Shown: in pieces, positions 45,864 to 56,728 of the stretch | Layout: the number at the start of each line of letters is the position of its first letter | Position numbering within the stretch: position 1 is the first letter of the stretch | Source of the DNA: Nepenthes gracilis | Taxonomy: Eukaryota > Streptophyta > Magnoliopsida > Caryophyllales > Nepenthaceae | Assembly: GCA_033239525.1 (NCBI GenBank) | Contig: BSYO01000004.1 | Coordinates: forward strand, 19,506,037 to 19,570,036 | Length of the DNA: 64,000 bases | Reading direction: 5' to 3' | Notes under the pieces: model-generated | What the model saw: the letters and a program-made list of their open reading frames with translations, nothing else | What the model was told of the DNA's origin: nothing | Database searches by the model: none | Program-made: the position numbers and the translations under genes

Positions 45864-47383
45864 CTATCCAGGTCCCTTGACGAATCGAGTGAGATGTCCT
45901 CTGCGAATCAGGTCTTCGATTTCCCTCTGTAGCGTCTTGCAGTCTTCGGTTGAGTGGCCAGCAGAGCGGTGGAAGTCACAGTACTTAGACTGATTTTCAG
46001 AGTCTTTTTTCAGGGTCTTTGGCCACTTCAGAAGCTTTTCTCCACGGATCTGCATTAGGACATTGGCACGCGTGTCCGTCAAGGGTGTGAAGGTGGTGGG
46101 CCCGTAGTCTCTGCGTTCTGAGGGCCCAGTCCGGCGTTGTTTGTGGTGGGGGTGTTCTCCGCCAGCAAACTTTCTTTTTCCTTCTCTAGGGATCGGTCGA
46201 GGCTGATCCGTCCGTTCTGGACGTTTTGCCTCGTTGGCCTCTTTTACAGCAGCGTAGGCCCTGGTAATGGTTTCCGCCTCGCGGAATGTTTGGGAATTTT
46301 TGTGGGCCAAGTGCTTGAAGAAATCTCCATAAGTCAGTGCTGAGATGAAGCTGCCCAACTTTATCTCCTTAGTAATCTTGGGAATCCTTCTGGCCTCAGC
46401 CACGGCGATCCGAGAAGCGCCGTGGGTTCTCTCCCGGTTTTACGCTTTATGTGGGAGAGGTGCCACGGCTGTTTCTCTTCCCGTCGGCTCGATGCATACT
46501 GAGCCAGGAAGATGTCCATGAGTTCACGGAAACTGCTGACAGAGCCTAAAGGGAGATGGTGAAACCAGATTCTGGCGTCTCCCTTCAGCGTGGACGGGAA
46601 GCAGCGGCACATCACCGAGTCTTCTAGCCCTTGTAGACTTAGATGGGTGCGGAAGTGATCCAGGTGGTCAATCGGATCACTGCCCCCATCGTATAAGTCA
46701 AGGGACGGCATTTTGAACTTGGACGGCAGTGGATGGCTCAGGATTTCTACAGTGAAAGGAGACCTATCCAAGTCGATGGCGCACTCGTCATTCTGGAACA
46801 CGTGGTTCCAGATTTGGTCCACTCGTGGGTCGGCACGAGTGGCGTTTGCTGATCTCTTGGAGTTGAGAAAATTCCTCAACTCCGTCTTGTTCCCGGCGGG
46901 TTCAGCAGCCGGTCGGCTGCCGCCTCCTGTGGATCTGGCAGTCCTGGAGGCTCGCTCCTGGACTGTGTGACGGTCTTCCGCCCGAGAATATCGAGGATTT
47001 CTCCTTTCTGGGCTCTCTGCTGGAGACGTACTCCCGGAGCTTTCCATTGGCCCTTTCTGGCCAGGAACGCGGGAGGACGCTGGAGCCAAATTGTTCCCAA
47101 CTTTTTCGGGCCTCTTGGCCGGCTTCTTCTTCCTCTGGCCACCTTTTTTGGTGGCAGGAGCGGGAATGACTGCTGGTGGAGCCGCTTGTTGTTGCTATTC
47201 TTTCTGCGCACAAAGCAGTTGGAGCAGGCGATTGTTAGCCTGCATCTGCTCCACCAGTTGTTGAATGTAAGGCGGTGGAACTTTGCCTGTGGCCCCGTTG
47301 ACCAGGACATCAGCAGTATGGTCCTGGTCGGGGTTAGCAGCTTCTCTAGCGGGATTGCTAGCCTGTGCACTCGTGTTCACCAT
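45864..47383 (-). pseudogene. Gag of the GC-rich Tat element
   Basis: The start ATG is at 47,383 (MVNTSAQASNPAREAANPDQ). An in-frame TAG lies after about 62 codons (near 47,195), then the same frame continues to 46,361 with the retrotrans_gag core (DPIDHLDHFRTHLSLQGLED, GDARIWFHHLPLGSVSSFRE). A frameshift near 46,400 leads to 46,403-45,864, which has the C-terminal finger YCDFHRSAGHSTEDCKTLQR. It forms the capsid. Only one stop and one shift break it, so decay is modest. Confidence 0.88.
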
Positions 47384-47450
47384 TGTTGAAGCAGAAGGTG
47401 ACAGAGAGAGTTTGTGCGGATCATTTGTGGTAGGCTTTTCGTAAGCGCTT

Positions 47451-47467
47451 CCCACAGACGGCGCCAA
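47451..47467 (-). promoter_or_regulatory. Primer binding site of the GC-rich Tat element
   Basis: The element-sense sequence TTGGCGCCGTCTGTGGG touches the 5' LTR end; it is the tRNA-Asp-like site of Athila/Tat elements. Confidence 0.85.
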
Positions 47468-48834
47468 TGATACGTACCTGGATCCGACTTCGAACAGATT
47501 CGGATTCTTCTGGATGATGTGAACCGGCTCCGTTCACTGAGTACGAATCCTGCACACCACTAAAACGAACAAGAGGTCAGCGTTAACGGCGGGAGGTAAT
47601 CCCACCGAAAACACTCCGGCCTTTCAAGTCGATGTGACCTTCAATAGAAGGAACTAAAAGGAGAGAGAGTAATGAGAGAGGGAAAAGAGTGTCTTGTTCC
47701 GGATGTCGAAAGGTGCGGGTCCTTTCTCGTATCTTGGATGGTGGGAAGGCAGAGAACGTGTGTAAAGACCCATTCGTTGCCTTGGAGATTGATCGTGTTT
47801 GAGAGTTTGGCTGTTAGAAACCAGAGCTTGTTTTTCAGAGCACTTAGGGTTGAAGATGAACGTGTTTGGAGTAACAGAGAGCTTGTGCAGTTCTGGGAGT
47901 TTTCATGTCTCAGAGTGCTCAAGAAAGCATGCAAGAAAGCGTCTTTGAAAGCCTGTCCTGGATGGTGGATCCAGGGCCTCTTTTATGGCAAAGATGGCGA
48001 TCCTCCTTCTTTAAAAGGAGTGATCGTCCCTATAATCTGCTGTTGGCCTTCCTTCTGGAGGCTGATGCTTGTTGCCCAATTGTGGAGGATTGTTTCCTTC
48101 TGAGGCGGTCAACCACTTTTCAAGTTAGCTTCTTTCCTTCCCAGCATGTTACCGTTGAGGTTCCTTGGCTGGCAAGGAGTTGGGAGGATCTGGCGCCTTC
48201 CTTATTTGAAGGGCGCCAATCTTGCAGATATTCCCTTTGAGATCGTGGAATATCCTTGGAGAATCGTGGTTGGCCTTTTTATAACTGGTGGGCCTAAACG
48301 GGTCAGGCCTGTTACTGTTGAAAGGCTTCCTGGGGCCCAATGTGCAAAGCGCGGATGGTCAATGCCTGGGTTGACCGTCTGCGTTCGCGTTGACCGCCCC
48401 TATGAAAGGCGTCCGTCTTTGGCCTCCAGATGGGCTATGGGCCTGAGTGAGTCAGGCCCATTACTGTAGAAGAGCCTTGTTTGGGCCCAATATATAGGGA
48501 GCAGACGGTCAACGTCTGAGTTGACCGTCAGCGTGTTGGCCGCCTTCGTGGAGAACGAAGGGAGAGCGGCGGGCGATCAACTGATGGGCTGTGGGCCAGA
48601 ATGGAATAGGCTCATCACCGTTGCAAAGCCTCTAAAGGCCCAACAACCTGGTCAACGCTGAGTTGACCGTTTGTGAGTAGGTTGGCCGCCAGGACGGTCA
48701 ACGAAAACGTTGACCGTCTTCGGGCTTTCCTGTTTCTGGGCCCATCTTCCTACTGGGCCGTCAGAAATATTGACTGGCCTTTCAGGCTTCTATTGACCTT
48801 TCTTTGGGCCAGCCCATTATTGGTGTACCCATCA
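47468..48834 (-). repeat. 5' LTR of the GC-rich Tat element
   Basis: 1,367 bp. Two perfect modules GACGGTCAAC-N6-GTTGACCGTC lie at 48,504-48,529 and 48,693-48,718, with further GGTCAAC/GTTGACC motifs nearby. In transcription sense these are in the promoter-proximal (U3) half. Confidence 0.93.
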
Positions 48835-48964
48835 TATATATATATATATATATTGGTAAGTAAAAATTTGTATTAAATAAAAAAAAATTATAAAACCTAT
48901 ATTCTATCTTCAAATGTTTTGCCGATTTGGAGTTAGAATATAGACGCTAAGGCGGTGTATTATG
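48835..48964 (-). mobile_element. Short LINE-like insertion, right part
   Basis: With 37,182-37,195 it forms a roughly 140 bp insertion between TTGCTAAAGAATAT repeats (37,168-37,181 and 48,965-48,978). The reverse complement ends TTTAATACAAATTTTTACTT, then ACCAATATATA, like the LINE tail at 36,400 but with a TA instead of an A tail. The 11.6 kb Tat element sits in that TA tail. Confidence 0.6.
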
Positions 48965-48978
48965 TTGCTAAAGAATAT

Positions 48979-50300
48979 AATTGCAAAGTCGATTGATTTT
49001 CTAACCTATCAACATCCGATTATTTGAAACAATATACCCAGGATATGAGAGAAATTCTTCAAAGACCTAGAATTGAGAAACAAAATGAAAATTTTTAAGT
49101 ATCAGATGTAATCACTTGGATGAATACTTATTTTAAATATCTTAAAAGTGGAACACTTTCAAGCAATCCAATGGAAACAAAGCAGTTTTCAAAAACTATT
49201 GATTGGTATACAATAGTGGGTGGATCACTATACAAAAAGGAGATTGCTCAGTACCCTTTATGTGATGTTTAACTCCAACAAAAGTCAATTATACTATCAG
49301 AGAAATACATAGTGGCTTATGAGAAACATATATGGGAGGTAAAAATTTGGCATTTAAAATTATAAGGTAGAACTATCATTGGACAATAAAGAATGATGCA
49401 ATGGAGTTCTTTAAAAATGTGAGAATTACTAAATCCATGGTAGTGTACCTAAGCAACAACATACGGGACTTCAAGCTTTACAAGATACTTGGCTATTCAC
49501 ACAGTGAGAGCTAGATATGCTAAGCTATTTTCCTCTAGTGATTAATTAAAGAAATTTTATTATTGTTATAGTAGAATATTTTACAAAATGGGTAGAAACT
49601 TCTTTATTAGCTAAAATCACAGAACAAAACATTATAGAGCTTGTATGCCAAAATATTATCTATATATTTAGAATTTTGGAGGTCATAGTAATTGACAATG
49701 GTAATGAATTCTCCGGTAAACAATTTACAAAATACTATAAAGGTCTTGGTATTAGATCTGTTCATATATTGATCTCGTACTTTGAATGGATTAAAGACTA
49801 AATTGGATGATAATCAATGGACTAACGACTAAATTGGACAAAACTAGAGGTGTTTGGGTAGACAAACTTTTATCTGTATTTTAAGCCTCTTAAATGACTC
49901 CAAGAAAACTAAGTCAAAAAATACCTTTCAACATGTATTATAGAATAGAAGTGGCAATCCTAGTAGAGATATAGATGCCAAGCTATCAAGTAAAAAATTT
50001 TGTTTCAAAATAAAATAATCAGATCCTTAAACAAAATTTAGATATCTTAGAGGAAGTTACAAAAGAAACATACATTTAAGTAGCAACCTATCAATAAAGA
50101 GTCATTTAATATTATAACAAAAATGTAAAGGTGTAGACTTTTGAAGTAGAAGACTTGGTACTAAAAAATATTGAAGCAATCGAAAAACTTCCACAAGGAA
50201 TAAACTATTTTCAGCTTAGAAATGACTATTTATAGTATCAGCGATACACTATAATAGCACATATAAATTACATATTCAAAATGAAAAGTTAATCACTCGA
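48979..50300 (+). pseudogene. Integrase of the large Tat element
   Basis: It resumes the pol reading after IAKEY with NCKVD. The zinc-binding part is at about 49,300-49,440 (EIHSGL.., GGKNLAFKII, Y.HWTIKNDAMEFFKNV). The core shows YFTKWVET..LAKITEQNII at about 49,575-49,640 and the second catalytic Asp in VIDNGNEFSGKQF at about 49,690. The C-terminal part at 50,050-50,200 has the RVI.YYNKNVKV.TFEVEDLVL pattern with stops. It is the same protein family as 43,151-41,937 but AT-rich and heavily mutated. Confidence 0.8.
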
Positions 50301-50980
50301 ATTTAAAACACCATTTACCTCAAAAAATATTATTAATAAAAATGTTGACTTAGAAATATAGAGGTATACCCTACCCATCACTTTAGAATGCTTGTGTGAT
50401 GTAAATTATTTTTCATATTATTAATAAAAGTATTTTTTAATTTAATTCTTTTTAATTTGTATTCATGTGTATTATTAGTATGACCACAACTAATCCTAAG
50501 TTGGACATTTGGTTTAAACATAATATTTGTTAAATGCACCAATTGAAATGAATGATCATAGAGTAGATTCAATAGAACCATATAACCTCAAGTATGGCCA
50601 CACACCCACAACTCTAAATGACTCGAGGGCTTGAGAACTAAGGGTTCGATATGTTTTTAAGAGGTCAATAATTTAGCTAGAAAAAATCAATCAAGATTTG
50701 ACTATTAATAATCATCTGACCTATTAATTCTTATACATGCTATATACATATAAATTGTAATATTTTCTTCTACAGAATATTCATGATCAGTCAAATGGTC
50801 AATGATCAGGATCCTTCTTAACCAGTAATGATAATCAAAGAATTTAACTAGTAATTAATTCAGACATCTTATAATGCAAGATTCATGGATGTATGCTCAG
50901 CGGTTAAATCACCTGATCAATATCAATTTAAAGAGCAATAGATATAAGAAGGAAAAGTCTAAATATTTACATTAATTAAC
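50301..50980. other. Post-pol spacer of the large Tat element
   Basis: No gene. It matches the spacer at 1,341-1,949 in segments, which shows that the fragment at the window start is from the same family. Confidence 0.6.
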
Positions 50981-52487
50981 AAATAAAATATCCTTATACA
51001 TATAACATGATATTATGATATTCAAGGATCAAAATTGATCGACAATCTTATGGATGATGTTTGGACCTAAAGCGTAAAGCTTGAAAGCTTGATTGTTCTT
51101 CAAAATTCTTAACCTTAGAAGTTGAAATAGCTCTAGAGTTTCTAACATCCAAAAAGACGATTGAAAAATTAGAAGTTACCAAGGAGACTATTCGGTATAT
51201 TCATTAAATTGAGAATCGAGCAAATAACTGATTCTCTTCGAATGGATGCTCCTCCTTAATGAATCCTTAAGTTGCACACATTTAGCTCTTAATCCATCTA
51301 TGATGCCAACAACTATTGTAACACGTCATTCAGCCTCAAGAGTTCTATCCTAGAAAGAAATGGCTCAATCTTCAGCAATGGTAGCTTGATCTGCGTAATA
51401 ATGAGATCTATTCATCTATTCAACCATTTTTTTCTCAAGATAAATCAATTGATTTATAAAGAATAATGTATTAATTTTGGTGATTATAATGTTGAACTCC
51501 AAACCCCTTACCATAGAAGGATCAGTGTAAGATAGAGACAAGTGATCAGTTTTTATATCTTAACTGTACAACTTGCTTTCAATCAGATGCACTAGGTTTT
51601 TAAATTACAAAAAGGAATGAGCTAGCAATATTAAGTTAAATAAATAACTCAAAATTAAAGATTCAGAAACTATCTCTTTGGTTGGAAGACCTTTGGGAAT
51701 AAAACCTAGCAATGATCCAACTTTATTAGAGTTTGGTATAGACAAATGTCTCTAATAAAGGAGAGGTTAGGATAAAATTTTTGAACTTGGGGCTCCATGT
51801 AAAGCCTTAAAACCCATATAACTCAAAGAGAATGATAAAGAATGAATATCAAATCCTCTAACAATATGTACACTATTATTTTTTGGTTTGGATAAAGCAG
51901 CTCAAGTTATAGAAGGATCAAGTATTGGTTCAACAGAAGGAGATTCAAATATGACTAAAATTTCATACTCAATAATAATAGGAGTATTAAGTATTGGCTT
52001 ATCCTCAAATAAGGAATTATGGAAGGAATAATGCTCTTCCCTTGAAGAAATAACCGGGATCCTATCTTTAAAATTTAAAGTTGATTTCCTTTCCAATGGC
52101 CTAATAGGTGAAGAGACAAGAACATGAGTCGATAAACGTGCAAATCCTTCAACTCTTATCTTTACCCTAACTTCAACAATAAAGTATTCAAAAATTTCAT
52201 CGACAATTTTCAAAACTTTATTATCATCCGAATGAGGGATTGGCAAAGTCGTCAAAGGAAGATTGGGCTAATCAATATAAGTCCTAGAAGGGGAAGCTAT
52301 AAACATTTCATTCCTCATTTTTATTAGACAAGGAGGCAAAACAGCAATGACTTCCCCTCCAATAATAACATATTGGTTAACAGCATCCAAGGTAGATTGG
52401 GCTTAAAAAAATTATCGATTTTACACCACTCAATTTCATGTTCTTTTACTATATTAGATTGGGATCTAATGAAAGAAAATTCACTCT
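50981..52487 (-). pseudogene. Antisense ORF of the large Tat element, 3' part
   Basis: Opposite to integrase, 52,255-51,902 is open for 117 codons (IVDEIFEYFIVEVRVKIRVE, acidic, no known domain). Further down, 51,500-51,000 has broken coiled-coil-like readings as at 2,556-1,950. The N-terminal domain of the same ORF is on the far side of the non-autonomous insertion, at 57,218-56,958. The insertion at 52,488 splits the gene. Confidence 0.5.
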
Positions 52488-54140
52488 TGTTGGGTCCCAA
52501 CACACGGGCCCATAAAGCACGGCCCACTTAAAGGCCCAAGGCGAAAGGCGGGAAATGCTCTCAGTTTGGCGGGAAAATGTTTTCTCCTCTGCCCATAAAA
52601 GGACAAAGAGTGCACGCTTCTCAGGGCATCTCCAGGCTGGCCTCTGCCATGCGCAGAGGCAGGACAGCCCACTCCCCATCTCTCCCTCTCTCTGACCTCG
52701 CCGAAAAAGGGAGCAAAAGGGGAAAACGGAGCAATGAGATTCTGCCGGCGACGTCACCAGGCAAACCACGGAACTCTCTCCGTGGGCGGCTCAAAGCACC
52801 TCACTGCCGTCATTCCAGAAGGATAAGGCCCAGAGCTTTTACCCTGACGACACTCCGCGATTTCCCCTCAGAACGATGCTAATCGGAGCTCAAAGCTCAC
52901 CGCCCGTGGAAATCGGCGCCACTCCGCCGTTCCCGACACAGACGAAGCACTGGACGGTCCCGGCGGCCAAATCCTGCAATTCCACTTCTTAATCTGTAAC
53001 CAGGATCCTTGAATCCCCTCCCATGGCGTTCGTCTACTCAATCTGAGCCACAGCCAACGCCGGGCCTAGGTTCCACCGAGAATGGCACTCAGTCATTCCC
53101 CCCGGACCATGGCAGAAACGAAACCACGTCCCCAGCAGTGACGGTCCTTCTTCCTCCTGTTTCTCATCGGAGTAGGGCATAAAGCTCCCCCAAAACAGCA
53201 ACCAGATCTGTCCCCAAAACAGCGTCATAGAACTCCTCGCGGTGGCGAAGCCCAACGGCGTTCCTCAACAAGGAACGCGAGGCTCTCGGCAGAGTGAGGA
53301 GCGAACCCTCGCTCCTGCCATGGCGTCTGGCCGTCGTCCTCCAGATCCGGCAAACAAGAGCGTTCTGCCCTTCGCTGGAGGCAGCTAGAGCTCCCCGAAG
53401 TCCTCGGCCAAACCCAGCATCGTAGAGCCCTCCTTCTAGCATCGAGGCCCCAAAATGACGCCCAAAACCCTCGGGCAGAACGGGCGCAAGGCTGCCCGGG
53501 AAATTACCTAGCAGTGAACCATTAAATGAGGCCCGTGCCCAGCGGCCCACTCGGGCAGTGTGGCCCAACGGGCCCAACGGGCCCGGTATTCGTTCCGGCG
53601 TATTCCGGGATGCCTCCAAATATTACTCGAGGCCCACGAACATCTAAAAGCCGCCCTCCGCGGGCGCACCTATAAGCCGCCCCTCCCCGGGCGCATCTCT
53701 AAGCCGCCCTCCGCGGGCGCATCTCTAGCTGCCCTCCGCGGGCTCATTCCCGAGCAGGGACACTTCTAAGCCACCCCCTGTGGGCGCACCCCCAGGAGAG
53801 ATTTCACCTAAGCCGCCCTTTGCCGGGCGCACAAATAAGCCGCCCTCTGCCGGGCGCATCTATGGAGCTCACGCCTCCGATCACATCCCTCTCGCACTCC
53901 CCTCATTCTCGCATCTTACGCATGCATTACTCCGTTTATTACCGGAAGATATCTGACTTGAGCGTCGGAGTGCCGATGGGGAACCACAACCCCCCGTCGG
54001 CCTCTAACCTCTCGCTTGTTGTTTGTGTTGTGCAGATTCAGGTTCATAGAGACGGAGACCGGATCCTTCTCCAGCGCGCCACGTGCTAGGGAATCCAAAA
54101 CTCTCTAATCCAAACGGCAACCGCGGATCCGGACGCAACA
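52488..54140 (+). repeat. 5' LTR of the non-autonomous element
   Basis: 1,653 bp, TGTTGGG...GCAACA, GC-rich. A TATA-like CCATAAAAGG lies near 52,598. Confidence 0.85.
53645..53870 (+). repeat. About 29 bp array in the LTR
   Basis: Seven or so units AAGCCGCCCTCCGCGGGCGC plus CTATA/ATCTCT. Only two or three units remain in the 3' LTR. Confidence 0.8.
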
Positions 54141-54161
54141 TTGACGCCGTCTCATGGGAAA
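54141..54161 (+). promoter_or_regulatory. Primer binding site of the non-autonomous element
   Basis: TTGACGCCGTCTCATGGGAA differs from the Tat site TTGGCGCCGTCTGTGGGAA by a few bases and starts right after the LTR. Confidence 0.75.
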
Positions 54162-54300
54162 CGCAGCCAAAAGCCTAGCGTCTCCCTTCAATACTCAAAC
54201 TCACATACAAAGACGGGCAGCACTCAGGTTCCCGACAGCGCTGTGGCTCAGACCATGGCCTCCTACACCGCCGATCCCACATCGGATGGCTATGACCGGG

Positions 54301-54795
54301 GGCTCTCAGCCTCCGCACTTCACCACGGAGACATCTCATCTCTCCGTCCTGCCAGGAGGTCGTCAACCCTCCTCTTTTCAGCATCGAGGCATAGACTTCG
54401 TCCCACAACACGAAGACGCCTCGTTCCGTCATCCTGACGACGCCAGGGGCTCTCAGCCTCCGCACTTCATCACGGGGACATCTCACCTCTCCGTCCTGCC
54501 AGGAGGTCGTCAACCCTCCTCTTTTCAGCATCGAGGCGAAGACTTCGTCCCACAACACGAAGACGCCTCATCATCCTGACGACGCCGGGGGCTCTCAGCC
54601 TCCGCACTTCATCACGGAGACATCTCATCTCTTCGTCCTGCCAGGAGGTCGTCAACCCTCCTCTTTTCAGTATCGAGGCGAAGACTTCGTCCCACAGCAC
54701 GAAGACGCCTCATTCCATCATCCTGTCGACACCGGGGGCTCTCAGCCTCCGCATTTCATCACGGAGATGTCTCATTCCTCCGCCTAGCTAGGAGT
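54301..54795 (+). repeat. 142-147 bp tandem repeat array
   Basis: Units start GGCTCTCAGCCTCCGCA at 54,301, 54,448, 54,590 and 54,737; the last is partial. Open frames on both strands here are by-products of the repeat. Confidence 0.92.
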
Positions 54796-54854
54796 TCCTA
54801 AAATGACCCTGGGGCGCCATCACCAAAAGTACGCAACCGGTGGGAGCCTGTCAC

Positions 54855-55095
54855 CTTCACTTCTGCGAGCCGGCGCGGCCCCGAGGCGCCGAAGCAGCTC
54901 TCTCCTTTACCACTTCTGCGAAGACCGGGCGCGGCCCCGAGCAACAGAAGCAGCTCTCTCCTTTACCACTTCTGCAAGACCCGGGCGCGGCCCGGAGCGG
55001 GGAAGCGGCTCTCTCCTTTACCACTTCCCTCCGAAGACCGGGCGCGGCCCCGAGCATAAAGCGACTCTCTCTCGATCGCTTCTGCTGCCGACTTG
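54855..55095 (+). repeat. About 58 bp tandem repeat array
   Basis: Four units with GGGCGCGGCCCCGAG, then AAGC and CTCTCTCCTTTACCACTT. Confidence 0.85.
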
Positions 55096-55199
55096 CCGGA
55101 GCAACAGGAAGCTCCAACGACTCACCGCCTTCATGTGCTCTCTCTTGAACCGCTTCTGCGGACCGAGCCCGGCCCGGGCAACGGCCCGGAACTCACGGC

Positions 55200-55435
55200 A
55201 TACAACAAAACTCGGGCGCCAAACCGAGCGGCCCAAGAGGTCGGACCCAAGAGGTCAGGCAACAAAACTCGAGCGCCAACCCGAGCGGCCCCAGAGGTCG
55301 GACCCTGGCGGTCAGGCAACAAAGACTCGGGCACCAACCCAAGCAGCCCTAGAGGCGGACCCCAAAGGTCAAAATCCAAAAACTCGATCCTTCCCGAGCG
55401 ACCCCACAGGTCGTATTATAAAAACTCGACCCCGT
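55200..55435 (+). repeat. About 63 bp tandem repeat array
   Basis: Three to four units with AAAACTCGGGCGCCAA, CCGAGCGGCCC and AGAGGTCGGACCC. Confidence 0.8.
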
Positions 55436-55624
55436 TCGAGTATTTGAAAAGATCGAGCTCTAAAGACTTCATGCAAAGCCATGCGATCCAAAAAGTTGGA
55501 AGGATCCTCAAAGGCAAACACTCTAAGCCTAAGCCAGGACACCAACAACGATAACAAGAAGAGGTTAACATCCCAAGAAAAGCAACGACTTCATGCCAAA
55601 CGGTCGAGGACCTCGAACCCTTTG

Positions 55625-55637
55625 GCATGGGGGGCTG
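55625..55637 (+). promoter_or_regulatory. Polypurine tract of the non-autonomous element
   Basis: GCATGGGGGGCTG immediately before the LTR start at 55,638. Confidence 0.75.
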
Positions 55638-56728
55638 TGTTGGGTCCCAACACACGGGCCCATAAAGCACGTCCCACTTAAAGGCCCAAGGCGAAAGGCG
55701 GGAAATACTCTCAGTTTGGTGGGAAAATGTTTTCTCCTCTGCCCATAAAAGGACAAAGAGTGCACGCTCGGGGCATCTCATTATGCGCAAGGAATAATGC
55801 CCCATCTCTCCCTCTCTCCGAAGGGAAAAAAAACGGAGCAATGAGATTCCTAACTCTCTCCGTGCGCTCAAAACCTCACCGCCGTCGTTCCCGGAAGGAT
55901 AAGGCCCGAGCTTTTACCTTTCCACTCCGCGATTTCCCCCTCGGTGCTAAGAGCTCAAAGCTCACCGCCCACATCGAGTCCGTTCCGACACGCACGAAGC
56001 ACTTTGGGCCCGCCCGCCAAATCCTTCAATTCCACTTCTTAATACCCTAATCCTTGAATCCCCTCCCATGGCGTTTCGTCTACTCAATCTGAGCCATAAC
56101 GTAGGTTCCAAGAATTTCATTCCCCGGACCATGGCGAAAGCGAAACCACGTCCCAAACTTTCTTCCTCTGTTCTCCGGATAGGGCATAAAGCTCCCCAAA
56201 ACAGCAGGGATTGGCCCCAAAAAGTTCACAAAGGAAGAGGCTTCAAGAAAGTGAGGAGCGAACCCTCGCTCCTGCCAATAAACAAGAGCGTTACGCCCTT
56301 GGCCGGAGGCGGCCGAGCTCCCAAGTCCTAGAAGGGGCCCCAAAATGACACCCAAAACCCTCGGGCGGAAGGCGCAAACATTTCCCATTCCTCATTTTTA
56401 TTAGACAAGGAGGCAAAACAGGGTCAATTCCGAGATACCTCAAATATTACCCCCACGAACATCTAAAAGCCGCCATCCGCGGGCGCACCTATAACATATT
56501 GCCCTCGTCTAACCGCCCTCCGGGCTCCTTCCCGCACTTCTAAGCCACCCCCCGTGGGCGCACCCCCGTGGAGAGATTTCACAAGGTAGATCTGGAGCTC
56601 ACGCCTCCGATCAAAAATTCTCGCATCTTACGCATTTTATTAGGAAGATATCCACTTGAGCAAGTGCAATCCCCCGTTCTTTTTGTTATATTAGATTGGG
56701 AGGGAATCTAATGAAAGAAAATTCACTC
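55638..56728 (+). repeat. 3' LTR of the non-autonomous element, mosaic
   Basis: It follows the 5' LTR in order but is some 560 bases shorter, with scattered gaps. Strings that belong to the flank at 52,010-52,487 are woven in, in flank order (for example GGAATAATGC, AGTCCTAGAAGGGG, CTCATTTTTATTAGACAAGG). The sequence as given is unlikely to exist in the genome. Confidence 0.75.

Larger units (their letters stand above)
37196..48834 (-). mobile_element. GC-rich Tat-type Ty3/gypsy retrotransposon, 11.6 kb
   Basis: LTRs 37,196-38,550 and 47,468-48,834 run TG...CA. The flanking 5-mers are TATAT on both sides (37,191-37,195 and 48,835-48,839), inside a TA repeat. On the minus strand, in order: primer site, gag, protease, RT, RNase H, integrase. 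On the plus strand, between integrase and the 3' LTR, is the antisense ORF. LTRs are mostly near-identical by eye with one more diverged patch, so it is much younger than its host. Gag-pol nevertheless has several frameshifts and an RT active-site change. GC content is far above the surrounding AT-rich element. Confidence 0.95.
52488..56728 (+). mobile_element. Non-autonomous, minisatellite-rich LTR element
   Basis: The LTRs start with the palindrome TGTTGGGTCCCAACA at 52,488 and 55,638. The interior is only 1.5 kb, with primer site TTGACGCCGTCTCATGGGAA and polypurine tract GCATGGGGGGCTG, both of Tat type, and no gag or pol. The interior is mostly GC-rich tandem arrays. Primer site and polypurine tract suggest it is served by Tat enzymes. 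The left junction is in the antisense ORF of the large element; the right junction is obscured by a mosaic sequence, so the end coordinate is approximate. Confidence 0.85.

Noticed and set aside
54301..55435. Regularly spaced repeats that could suggest a CRISPR array
   Set aside because: Units are head-to-tail tandem repeats of 58-147 bp without unique spacers, in a plant LTR element.
52449..55871. Many ORFs of 60-215 codons in the non-autonomous element
   Set aside because: GC-rich, stop-poor repeat DNA; both strands are open and no known domain is seen.
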